Positions 37,198-44,343 of a stretch of 64,000 nucleotides of DNA are shown here, in pieces. Made by a program: the position numbers and the translations under genes. Under the pieces are notes generated by a model. The model made no database searches and was not told the DNA's origin. It saw nothing but the letters and a program-made list of their open reading frames with translations. Source of the stretch: CAVVEC01 sp963770485 (GTDB taxonomy: Bacteria; Acidobacteriota; Terriglobia; Terriglobales; Acidobacteriaceae); contig CAVYPX010000009.1 in assembly GCA_963770485.1 (NCBI GenBank), forward strand, positions 682,001 through 746,000. Direction: 5' to 3'. Each line of letters opens with the position of its first letter. Position 1 is the stretch's first letter.

Positions 37198-37758
37198 ATG
37201 GAGCTCAGCCCTCGCGACGTAGTGGTAGTCCTCAAGTTGGTGGCCAGCGGCCCCCAGAAATGGACCTATGTCAAACTGGGTCAAGAATTGTCCTTGAGTC
37301 CGTCGCAGGTTTTCCGATCAGTTTTTAGGGCCGGGGCGGCTCATCTGTTAGATGCTTCCTCTTTACCCTCTCCGCCTGGCATCGGCAAAACCCAGGCTCA
37401 CCGCGCTCTTCAATCAAGGCCAAGCCGACGCAATCTGAAGGAGTTTCTGGTGCATGGTGTTAAGTACGCGTTCCCGGTACAGCGTGGTGGCCTGACGCGC
37501 GGCGTTCCTACTGCAGATGCCGCTCCCCCTCTGAGCCAGCACTTTGGCAAGAGCTTGGCCCCACCCGTTTGGCCGTACGCGGAAGGATCGGTCCGTGGAA
37601 TCGAGTTCTCGCCGCTGTACAAGAATGTGCCCGCAGCGGCGATGCGTGACCCGAAGCTTTACGAACTCCTTGCTTTGGTAGACGCGATTCGTGAGGGCAG
37701 GGCGCGGGAACGCGAGATCGCTATTCATGAATTGACCAGCAGGATTGATTCCGCATGA
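37198..37758 (+). CDS. winged-helix DNA-binding protein, putative antitoxin/autoregulator
   Basis: A 186-aa protein. Residues about 1-50 form a helix-turn-helix (SPRDVVVVLKLVA, TYVKLGQELSLSPSQVFRSVFRA). The rest has FLVHGVKYAFPVQRGGLTRGVPTADAAPPL, WPYAEGSVRGIEFSPLYKNVP and DPKLYELLALVDAIREGRARERE. I recognise this as a conserved partner of adjacent nucleotidyltransferases in several phyla, without an established name. ATG 37198 is chosen because the longer frame from 37117 would translate through the operators. Its TGA overlaps the next ATG (ATGA), so the two proteins are coupled. It is the obvious candidate to bind the palindromes upstream. Confidence 0.8.
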   Translation: MELSPRDVVVVLKLVASGPQKWTYVKLGQELSLSPSQVFRSVFRAGAAHLLDASSLPSPPGIGKTQAHRALQSRPSRRNLKEFLVHGVKYAFPVQRGGLTRGVPTADAAPPLSQHFGKSLAPPVWPYAEGSVRGIEFSPLYKNVPAAAMRDPKLYELLALVDAIREGRAREREIAIHELTSRIDSA

Positions 37759-38414
37759 TTGTTGACGCGAACAATCCGAACTTCGAGCAACTGCTGGCTG
37801 CAGCCAGGAAACTGGCGCCTTTGCTCGATCAGATCGCCTTCGTCGGCGGCTGCGTTACCGGATTGCTCGTTACCGATCCCGGTGCCGCGCCGATTCGCGC
37901 AACCCTGGATATTGATGCGATTGTAGAGATCGGATCTTATGCGGAATTCACTCTTCTGGAAAACCGTCTTCGCGACCTTGGTTTTCGAGAATCCCGCGAT
38001 ATGGTTTGCCGCTGGACCCATGAAGACATGATTCTGGATCTCATGCCCACCGATTCGTCGATACTCGGATTCACCAACCGCTGGTACCGTCCAGCCCTCC
38101 AGAACGCTCAACAAATCCGCATTGAACAGTACGAAATCCGAGCCATCACCGCCCCTTATTTTCTTGCTACAAAGCTGGAAGCGTTTCGTGGTCGTGGAAA
38201 GAATGACTACCGCATGAGCCGCGACCTAGAGGACGTGATTACCGTAGTCGACGGCCGAGCGGAAATCACAAAAGAAGTTTCTGATGCCCAACCGGAATTG
38301 CGGCAATATCTCAGCAATCAGTTTCTAGATTTGCTCGCCAGTCGTGATTTTCTGGAATCTTGCCCGGACATCTGCTGCCTGACGATGCCAGCCAGCGCAG
38401 AGCGGGTATTGTGA
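37755..38414 (+). CDS. AbiEii/AbiGii-type nucleotidyltransferase, putative toxin
   Basis: A 219-aa Pol-beta-like nucleotidyltransferase. Motifs: FVGGCV (Gly31-Gly32), the metal-binding pair LDID (Asp52, Asp54), a third acidic residue in MILDLMP (Asp95), and the AbiEii-like TKLEAFRGRGKND with Lys140 followed by DLEDV. Characterised AbiEii toxins of the same superfamily transfer nucleotides to tRNA and inhibit growth; here the substrate is unknown. It overlaps the upstream wHTH gene by 4 nt. Lack of adjacent mobility genes and the AT-rich promoter suggest a small acquired module. Confidence 0.82.
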   Translation: MIVDANNPNFEQLLAAARKLAPLLDQIAFVGGCVTGLLVTDPGAAPIRATLDIDAIVEIGSYAEFTLLENRLRDLGFRESRDMVCRWTHEDMILDLMPTDSSILGFTNRWYRPALQNAQQIRIEQYEIRAITAPYFLATKLEAFRGRGKNDYRMSRDLEDVITVVDGRAEITKEVSDAQPELRQYLSNQFLDLLASRDFLESCPDICCLTMPASAERVL

Positions 38415-38453
38415 TAGAACGAATCAGCCAACTCACCATCGAAAGTTAAGCCC

Positions 38454-39269
38454 ATGCCCCTGCTTGAAATTCGCCATCTCACGAAGGTGTTTCCGCTCGG
38501 CGAATCCATCTTTGGCGGAGGCGCCCGAGGCGAAGTCCGCGCCGTCGAGGATGTGTCCCTGGAAATTCAATCTGGAGAAACTCTAGGACTGATCGGGGAA
38601 TCGGGATCAGGCAAAAGCACGCTGGGCCGCTTGGTCTTGCGGCTGATCGAGCCCACTTCCGGCCAGATTTTTTTTCAGGGCCGCGACCTGCTTGCCGCTG
38701 ATCATAGAGAAATGGGCCGCCTCCGGCGTGACATGCAGATTATATTTCAGGATCCGTTCGGATCATTGGATCCCCGCATGCGGGTGGAAGATGTGATCAG
38801 CGAACCGCTCATCATTCACAAATCGGGTGCCCCACCCTTGTCGCGTTCTTTGCGACCGGGTGGGATTCGCGATCGGGTCGCCGAACTCCTGCATGCTGTG
38901 GGCCTCGACCAATCTGCCATGCCCCGTTTCCCGCATGAATTCAGCGGCGGGCAGCGGCAACGAATCGGGATCGCTCGCGCTCTGGCTCTGCATCCCAAAT
39001 TCATTGTCGCGGATGAACCGGTTTCCGCCCTCGACGTCAGCGTGGGCGCGCAAATCGTGAATCTGCTCGCTCAACTGCAGCGCGAGTTCGGCTTGACCTA
39101 CCTCTTCATTTCGCACTCCATGCCCGTCGTGCGTTATCTGGCTACTCGGATTGCAGTGATGTATCGCGGAAAAATCGTCGAAGTCGGAGCCACTCAGCAA
39201 ATCACCGAACGCCCACAGCACCCCTACACCCGAAGTCTGCTGGAAGCCACACCCGAAGTGGTGGCGTAG
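38454..39269 (+). CDS. orphan oligopeptide-type ABC transporter ATPase (OppF/DppF-like)
   Basis: A 271-aa ATP-binding subunit. Walker A GLIGESGSGKST, Q-loop IIFQDPFGSLDPRM, signature FSGGQRQRIGIARAL, Walker B FIVADEPVSALDVS and H-loop SHSMP are all intact, and the C-terminus has the Opp-type HPYTRSLLEATPEV. It is about 50 residues shorter than OppF and lacks the full C-terminal extension. No permease or binding-protein gene is adjacent. Residues near 125-138 (GAPPLSRSLRPGG) are encoded by a REP-like palindrome, so the gene carries an in-frame insertion between the Q-loop and signature. Confidence 0.92.
   Translation: MPLLEIRHLTKVFPLGESIFGGGARGEVRAVEDVSLEIQSGETLGLIGESGSGKSTLGRLVLRLIEPTSGQIFFQGRDLLAADHREMGRLRRDMQIIFQDPFGSLDPRMRVEDVISEPLIIHKSGAPPLSRSLRPGGIRDRVAELLHAVGLDQSAMPRFPHEFSGGQRQRIGIARALALHPKFIVADEPVSALDVSVGAQIVNLLAQLQREFGLTYLFISHSMPVVRYLATRIAVMYRGKIVEVGATQQITERPQHPYTRSLLEATPEVVA
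38831..38864 (+). repeat. REP-like palindrome inside the ABC ATPase gene
   Basis: CCCACCC-TTG-TCGCG, a TTCTT loop and GCGA-CC-GGGTGGG form a hairpin. It has the same layout and flank (GTGCC before the left arm, GTTCTTT in the loop) as the REPs at 618, 917 and 1321. It is read in frame as about a dozen extra residues. Confidence 0.65.
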
Positions 39270-39271
39270 CC

Positions 39272-39347
39272 CACGTGGGGACAGCCGCCCCGTAGCCTGC
39301 CCTGAGCGAGGTCGAAGGGGCTGTCCTGCCGAGCGCACCTCGGCAGC
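39272..39347 (+). repeat. structured 3'-end repeat, copy B
   Basis: It begins CACGTGGGGACAGCCGCC and contains GGGCTGTCC and the hairpin GCCGAG-CGCAC-CTCGGC. It starts 3 nt after the ABC ATPase stop. It is the second copy of the element at 36100-36175; stem bases are kept while loop bases differ. Confidence 0.75.
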
Positions 39348-39505
39348 AGACGGACCGTAAAGTCCCACATAATATGCGAGTTTCGACTGTCCTCCGGCGC
39401 ATAGCCGTCACGGGCCGACTCCTGTCGTCATTCGCCGATCTGCGCTTGTCTCGGGACCTCTCCCGCAATACAATTCGCCTCGATAATTCTCTCGAGGAGG
39501 CCGCT

Positions 39506-40271
39506 ATGGCCGCTGCGCCCATTTCGCCAACGCCGATTTCTCCGAACCTGGAACCCGCGCCGCTCTCCGAACCCGCGCGCATCCTGAACACATTCATCGC
39601 ACCCAGCAAAACTTTCACCGACCTGCAACGCAAATCGAGTTGGTGGGCCCCCTGGCTGTTGATTTCCATCGTCTCCATATGCCTTTATGGTTGTCGTCGA
39701 TCGGCAGATCGGTTTTGAGCAGGTCAGCAGAAACCAAATCGCCCACTCCTCACGCGCGGAGCAGTTTGAAAAACTTCCTGCCGACCAGCAAGCCAAGCAA
39801 TTGCAGGTGTCGGTCAGTATCACGCGTGTCATCTCCTACTCCCTCCCGGTCATCAACCTGATTATCTTCGTGATCATCGCAGCCGTGCTCATGGGCACGT
39901 TCAATCTTGCGGCAGGTGCGGCCATACCTTTCGGCAGGGCTCTGGCCATCGTCATTTATGGCAGCCTGCCGGGCCTTATTGGAGCTTTATTGGGCATGAT
40001 TTCACTGTTCGCTGGCGTGGATCGGGAAGGCTTCGACATCAACAATCCCGTAGCCACGAATCCCGCGTACTTCATGGATCCCGCCAGCAACAAGTTTCTG
40101 CACCACATGGCATCGGCGCTCGATGTTTTCATAATTTGGAACATCGTTGTTATGGGCATTGGCTTCGCTTGCAACAGCAAAGTGAAGCGCTCGACCGCAA
40201 TCGTCATAGTCGCCGGATTGTACTTGCTCTACAAATTGGTGGGTGCATCGCTCGGGGCTGCGTTCTCATAG
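39506..40271 (+). pseudogene. YIP1-family membrane protein, frame broken once
   Basis: An integral membrane protein of the Yip1/DUF1282 type. It starts at ATG 39506 with GAGGAGG 5 nt upstream. The N-terminal part reads EPARILNTFIAPSKTFTDLQRKSSWWAPWLL, typical for the family. Near 39683 one extra T moves the frame; without it the text continues ISIVSIAFMVVVDRQIGFEQV and then four more hydrophobic helices (LPVINLIIFVIIAAVLMGTF and so on). The repaired length is 254 aa. Function in bacteria is unknown. The break may be a sequence error. Confidence 0.8.
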
Positions 40272-40287
40272 TGGCACTCATCACCGT

Positions 40288-40319
40288 GACCTGAATCAGG
40301 TCTGTGACAAAAGTCACAG
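40288..40319 (+). promoter_or_regulatory. two adjacent palindromes including a CRP/FNR-type site
   Basis: GACCTGA-A-TCAGGTC (40288-40302) abuts CTGTGAC-AAAA-GTCACAG (40302-40319). The second contains TGTGA-N6-TCACA, the exact consensus for CRP-like regulators and close to FNR/DNR sites. It lies 50 nt before the octaheme cytochrome start, suitable for activation of that gene. Confidence 0.7.
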
Positions 40320-40368
40320 CCGGGATTAGTATTGCCACCGCACAATTCGCAGTAAGCCGGAGGCGTCA

Positions 40369-41679
40369 ATGAATTTGCGATCAGCATTTGTCCTTGCTTT
40401 TTTCATCGTAGCCGCCACTCTGCTGTCCGCTCAACAAACCAGCCCGGCGGCGCAGTGTATAGACTGTCACAGCAAAGTCACGCCCAACATTGTCTCCGAC
40501 TGGAAGCTGAGCAAGCACAGCCAGATCGAGGTCACTTGCGTCTCCTGCCACGGCGACCAGCACATGTCCGCCAGCGATGTTGCCAAAGTGAGGATCCCCA
40601 CTCCTGACACTTGCGCCACCTGCCATCAGACCCAAGTGGAGCAATTCAGGAAGGGAAAGCACGCGCATGCCTGGGCTGCCATGAAAGCCATGCCGACTAT
40701 CCACTGGCAGCCGATGGCGATGATCGAGGGCGAAAAAGGCTGCGGCGGCTGCCACAAGATCGGAGACAAGAGTCCGATTGAAGCCGTAGAGCTGCGCATG
40801 AGCGGCGCCGGATTCGGCACGGCCCAGTGCGATGCCTGTCATACCCGCCACACCTTTTCCGTGGAAGAGGCCAAGCAACCGCAGGCTTGTTCGACTTGCC
40901 ATATGGGCTTCGACCATCCGCAGTGGGAAATGTATTCGGCGTCGAAGCACGGCGTGCGCTATGACCTGAAACAGCGCAAGGTTCTGCCCGCCGATGCCGC
41001 CGCTCCCACCTGCCAGACTTGTCACATGCAGGATGGCAATCACGAAGTGCGCACCGCCTGGGGCTTCCTCGGTGTGCGCCTGCCTCTACCGGTGGACAAG
41101 CAGTGGGCCGCCGACCGTGCCACCATCCTGCAGGCGCTGGGCGTGCTCGATCCCGACGGCAAGCCGACCGCCCTTGTCGAGACCGTCAAGGCAGCCGATC
41201 TGGCCCGGCTGACGGAGGAAGACTGGCAACGCGAACGCGACAAGATGATCAAGACCTGCAACCAGTGCCACTCCGTGAATTTCGCCAAGCAACAACTCCA
41301 GCAGGGCGACGACATGATTCGCAACGCCGATCACCTTATGGCCGATGGAATTCGCGTAGTTGCCGGCCTGTACAAGGACGGCACACTGCCCAAGCCGCAG
41401 AACTATGCTTACGCGTTTCCCAATCTGCTCACCTTCCACGATGCGCCCACGGTCATCGAACAAAAACTGTTTGTAATGTATCTGGAACACCGCATGCGCA
41501 CCTTCCAAGGCACATTCCACGCCAGCCCTGACTACGCCTTGTGGTATGGATGGAGCGAGATGCAGCGCGACCTGACAGAAATCAAGGAACTGGCTGCGGA
41601 GATGCGTCGCAGCCACACGAGCGCGGGCACCCGACGAGTAATTGACCCGACCGCCCGCAAGAACCCAAAACCGCAGTGA
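40369..41679 (+). CDS. exported octaheme cytochrome c, hydroxylamine oxidoreductase-like
   Basis: A 436-aa periplasmic multiheme protein. After a signal peptide (VLAFFIVAATLLSAQ) there are eight CXXCH sites at Cys30, 57, 82, 125, 154, 174, 215 and 297, followed by a helical C-terminal region with no heme sites, the architecture of the HAO/octaheme family. The end has FQGTFHASPDYALWYGWSE, where HAO relatives place the tyrosine that may cross-link to the catalytic heme; whether this one does is not decidable here. It may oxidise hydroxylamine/hydrazine or reduce nitrite-type substrates. No cytochrome maturation genes or redox partners are adjacent. Confidence 0.88.
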   Translation: MNLRSAFVLAFFIVAATLLSAQQTSPAAQCIDCHSKVTPNIVSDWKLSKHSQIEVTCVSCHGDQHMSASDVAKVRIPTPDTCATCHQTQVEQFRKGKHAHAWAAMKAMPTIHWQPMAMIEGEKGCGGCHKIGDKSPIEAVELRMSGAGFGTAQCDACHTRHTFSVEEAKQPQACSTCHMGFDHPQWEMYSASKHGVRYDLKQRKVLPADAAAPTCQTCHMQDGNHEVRTAWGFLGVRLPLPVDKQWAADRATILQALGVLDPDGKPTALVETVKAADLARLTEEDWQRERDKMIKTCNQCHSVNFAKQQLQQGDDMIRNADHLMADGIRVVAGLYKDGTLPKPQNYAYAFPNLLTFHDAPTVIEQKLFVMYLEHRMRTFQGTFHASPDYALWYGWSEMQRDLTEIKELAAEMRRSHTSAGTRRVIDPTARKNPKPQ

Positions 41680-41760
41680 CGTAAACGGCCAGGTCCGTTC
41701 AACTGCTGTGGCGGAGCACCCGCCTCCGGGGTTATTCTTAGGGCGCAAACTGGAGGCTTC

Positions 41761-42348
41761 ATGAAACGAGCAGTTGTTTTTCTCATCCTCTTGGCGGCGA
41801 CCGCGGTTTTGTTTGGCCAAGAGAACAAAACAGAGCAGACCAAGCCGGCACAGGACAAGGCCCAAACCGACAAGGCACAACCGGATAAGAATCCGGTAAC
41901 CACGGTGGTGAAAGAAATGCTGGAGCGGCAGCAGAAAAATCTGACCGCCGCCGTCGCGGAGATGCCAGCGGACAAGTTCGGCTACAAGCCCACTCCTGAG
42001 CAAATGACCTTCGGACATTTGGTGCTCCACATGGCAACGTCCAACATTGAACTGTGCAGCAAAGCCGGAAATATGCCGCCCCCGCCGCTGGGAAGACCCG
42101 CGCAGGAAACCGACAAAGAAAGCTTGCTGGCGCTGCTCAACAAGTCGTTTTTGTACTGCAACGCAGCCCTGGCGCATGTGGACGATTCAAAACTGGGGGA
42201 GACGATCGAGGTCTTTGGCGGGCGGCAGGCGCCTCGCGCCTTTGCCCTGATCGCGCTGACCAACGACTGGGCCGACCATTACAGCGCCGCCGCCACGTAT
42301 CTGCGCCTGAATGGCCTGCTGCCGCCTACGGCGCAACCCAAGAAGTAA
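41761..42348 (+). CDS. exported DinB-like protein
   Basis: A 195-aa protein with a signal peptide (VVFLILLAATAVLFGQ) and a Lys/Gln/Asp repeat-rich linker (about 20-45, KTEQTKPAQDKAQTDKAQPDK). The DinB_2-type four-helix domain follows: MLERQQKNLTAAVAEMPADKF, GHLVLHMATSN with a His pair, and TNDWADHYSAAATYLRLNG with a later Asp/His. An exported DinB fold is common in acidobacteria; the substrate is unknown. It follows the octaheme cytochrome by 81 nt and could share its transcript. Confidence 0.85.
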   Translation: MKRAVVFLILLAATAVLFGQENKTEQTKPAQDKAQTDKAQPDKNPVTTVVKEMLERQQKNLTAAVAEMPADKFGYKPTPEQMTFGHLVLHMATSNIELCSKAGNMPPPPLGRPAQETDKESLLALLNKSFLYCNAALAHVDDSKLGETIEVFGGRQAPRAFALIALTNDWADHYSAAATYLRLNGLLPPTAQPKK

Positions 42349-42416
42349 CGATCTGGCTTGTTAGAGCTGGTCTTACAGACGATGGATCCGAAGCCCCATC
42401 ATCGCTCATGGACAGT

Positions 42417-42674
42417 TCAGTTGATTGCGGTGCGTGTGCTCCGCAGAGCAGTAAGCAGAGTGATCGTACAGTTGGAGCAGCAGTAGCCCTGAAGAGATTC
42501 GAAATACAGATCATCGCTGGTGACGTCGTATTCGAAAGACGCCGCCTGAGCGTTGCACAACGAACACACGGTCGGCGTTCTTCCAAGAAAGTCATCGACG
42601 GTGGAGAACGCCACTGTTTCGGACATCGCACTGCGAGCAGCATAGCAGTTCTTCAGGATATTCCGCAGCGACAT
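42417..42674 (-). CDS. small zinc-ribbon-like hypothetical protein
   Basis: An 85-aa soluble protein with two cysteine pairs, CSLC (about residues 37-40) and GYCCSNC (about 63-69), which could bind zinc. The segment between them is acidic (FEYDVTSDDLYFES). The start is ATG 42674 without a strong ribosome site. The pattern fits a conserved small acidobacterial protein, but I cannot name a family. It is convergent with the exported DinB-like gene. Confidence 0.6.
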   Translation of the reverse strand: MSLRNILKNCYAARSAMSETVAFSTVDDFLGRTPTVCSLCNAQAASFEYDVTSDDLYFESLQGYCCSNCTITLLTALRSTRTAIN

Positions 42675-42735
42675 ACGTCACTCGGCCCAAGTGATTAGGT
42701 GTCAAAACGGGAAAGAACGATGGCTGGGGATAAGT

Positions 42736-44325
42736 CTACTTCTTCAGATCCTTCAGGATCTCTCGTGCCGCATTCGCACCTGATCCGCCAGTGAGCCCCG
42801 CTCCGGGATGTGTGCCCGAGCCGCATAGATACAGATTCCGGATCGGGGTCCGGTAGCGCGCCCAGTCCAGCAAGGGCCGCATGGTGAAAAATTGATCCAG
42901 CGCCAACTCGCCGTGGAAGATGTGTCCTCCCGTGAGCCCGTAAGTATCCTCTAGGTCCTGCGGCGTGATGATCTGATGAGTCAAAATTAATTCCGGCAGG
43001 TTGGGCGCATATTGCGCCAGCGTCTTTACCACTGCGTCGCCCAGGGGCACACGCTGTTTTTCCCAGTCGCTGTTCTTCAGCTTGTAGGGTGCGTACTGCA
43101 TGTAGATTGACATCACGTGCTGGCCTGCGGGCGCAAGGGATGGATCGGTCAGCGAAGGGATGGCAACTTCCAAGTAAGGGTGCCGGGAAAAGTTTCCGTA
43201 CTTGGATTCGTCGAAAGCGCGCTCCAGATAGTCGATCTCCGGCGCGATGAGAATGCGACCATTTAGAAGAGTGCTGTCGGTTGCCCCATTCAGCGCCGTG
43301 AACTGGGGCAGTCCGGAAAGCGCAAGATTGACCTTCGCGACCGTGCCCGGCATGCGATAGTGCTGCAATTTCATGACGAAATCGGGCGAGAGGTGAATGG
43401 GATCAAGCAGTTTCAACAAGGTTCGCTTGGGATCGGCGTTGGAGATGATTGCCTGGGCACGAATTTCTTCCCCGGTAGACAGCACCACGCTGGTGGCTGC
43501 GCCGTCCTTGACGCGGATTTCGATGACTTCGGCATTGCTGCGCAGTACCGCACCTGCCTGTGTGGCCGCTGAAGCCATGGCCTGGGTAATCGCTCCCATC
43601 CCGCCCTGGGCAAAGCAAGCCGAACCCGCAGGGTGAGCGTCTCCCGCGCCGCGGATGAGAAGCACCAGAGCGCTGCCGGCAGACCAGGGACCGAGGAACG
43701 TCCCGAAGATGCCGCGAGCCGCGATCGTAGCCCGCAGCAATTCGGTCTCGAAATATTCGGCGGCGAGATCGGCGACCGCCATGGGAGCCCACCGCAACAG
43801 GCGGTACATATCCTTTTTGCCCAGGTTGCGGATCGAGCGCCCGGTCTTGAGCATGCCCCACAGATCGCCGCTGCTCGGGTTGTCAATGTTCGGCGGAGCG
43901 AGAGCCAGCGCATTGCCGATGACCTTACCAACTTTGGCGAGCGATTGCTGGAGTTCCGGATACTTGGCTGTGTCTTTTTGCGAGAACCTGGCGATTTCCT
44001 GCGCCGACTTCTTCGTGTCGTTGTAGAGGGTGAGGGCGCGTCCATCGGGCGAGAGCGAGACGGTTGCGACCTCCGGCGTAATCAGTTGGAGCCCGTGCTT
44101 CACAAGCTGCAGGTCGCGGACAACGTCCGGCCGTAGAGGACCGGCCGCGTGCGCGAGAATCGAGCAGCGAAAGCCGGGATGAAATTCTTCCGTAATGGCG
44201 GCGCCGCCGGCCTGGGCGCGACGTTCGAGTACCAGCGGCTTGTATCCCGCTTTGGCTAGGTAGAACGCGGCGACCAGCCCGTTGTGCCCGCCACCAATGA
44301 TGACGAGGTCGCGTGTGTCAGGCAT
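42736..44325 (-). CDS. FAD-dependent oxidoreductase, CrtI/CrtO phytoene desaturase-like (copy 2)
   Basis: A 529-aa protein with the N-terminal Rossmann dinucleotide motif VIIGGGHNGLVAAFYLAKAG and LVLERRAQAGGAAITEEFHPGF. The C-terminal FAD signature is NLYLCGSGTHPGAGLTGGSG. It is full length for the carotenoid desaturase/ketolase-like group that also includes animal PYROXD2. No carotenoid genes are nearby, so a retinoid/carotenoid role is only one possibility. Its start is 18 nt after the stop of a paralogue at 44344-45936 on the same strand; the pair arose by tandem duplication and probably forms an operon. Confidence 0.88.
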   Translation of the reverse strand: MPDTRDLVIIGGGHNGLVAAFYLAKAGYKPLVLERRAQAGGAAITEEFHPGFRCSILAHAAGPLRPDVVRDLQLVKHGLQLITPEVATVSLSPDGRALTLYNDTKKSAQEIARFSQKDTAKYPELQQSLAKVGKVIGNALALAPPNIDNPSSGDLWGMLKTGRSIRNLGKKDMYRLLRWAPMAVADLAAEYFETELLRATIAARGIFGTFLGPWSAGSALVLLIRGAGDAHPAGSACFAQGGMGAITQAMASAATQAGAVLRSNAEVIEIRVKDGAATSVVLSTGEEIRAQAIISNADPKRTLLKLLDPIHLSPDFVMKLQHYRMPGTVAKVNLALSGLPQFTALNGATDSTLLNGRILIAPEIDYLERAFDESKYGNFSRHPYLEVAIPSLTDPSLAPAGQHVMSIYMQYAPYKLKNSDWEKQRVPLGDAVVKTLAQYAPNLPELILTHQIITPQDLEDTYGLTGGHIFHGELALDQFFTMRPLLDWARYRTPIRNLYLCGSGTHPGAGLTGGSGANAAREILKDLKK

Positions 44326-44343
44326 GGTCGTCCTTCTGGAACA

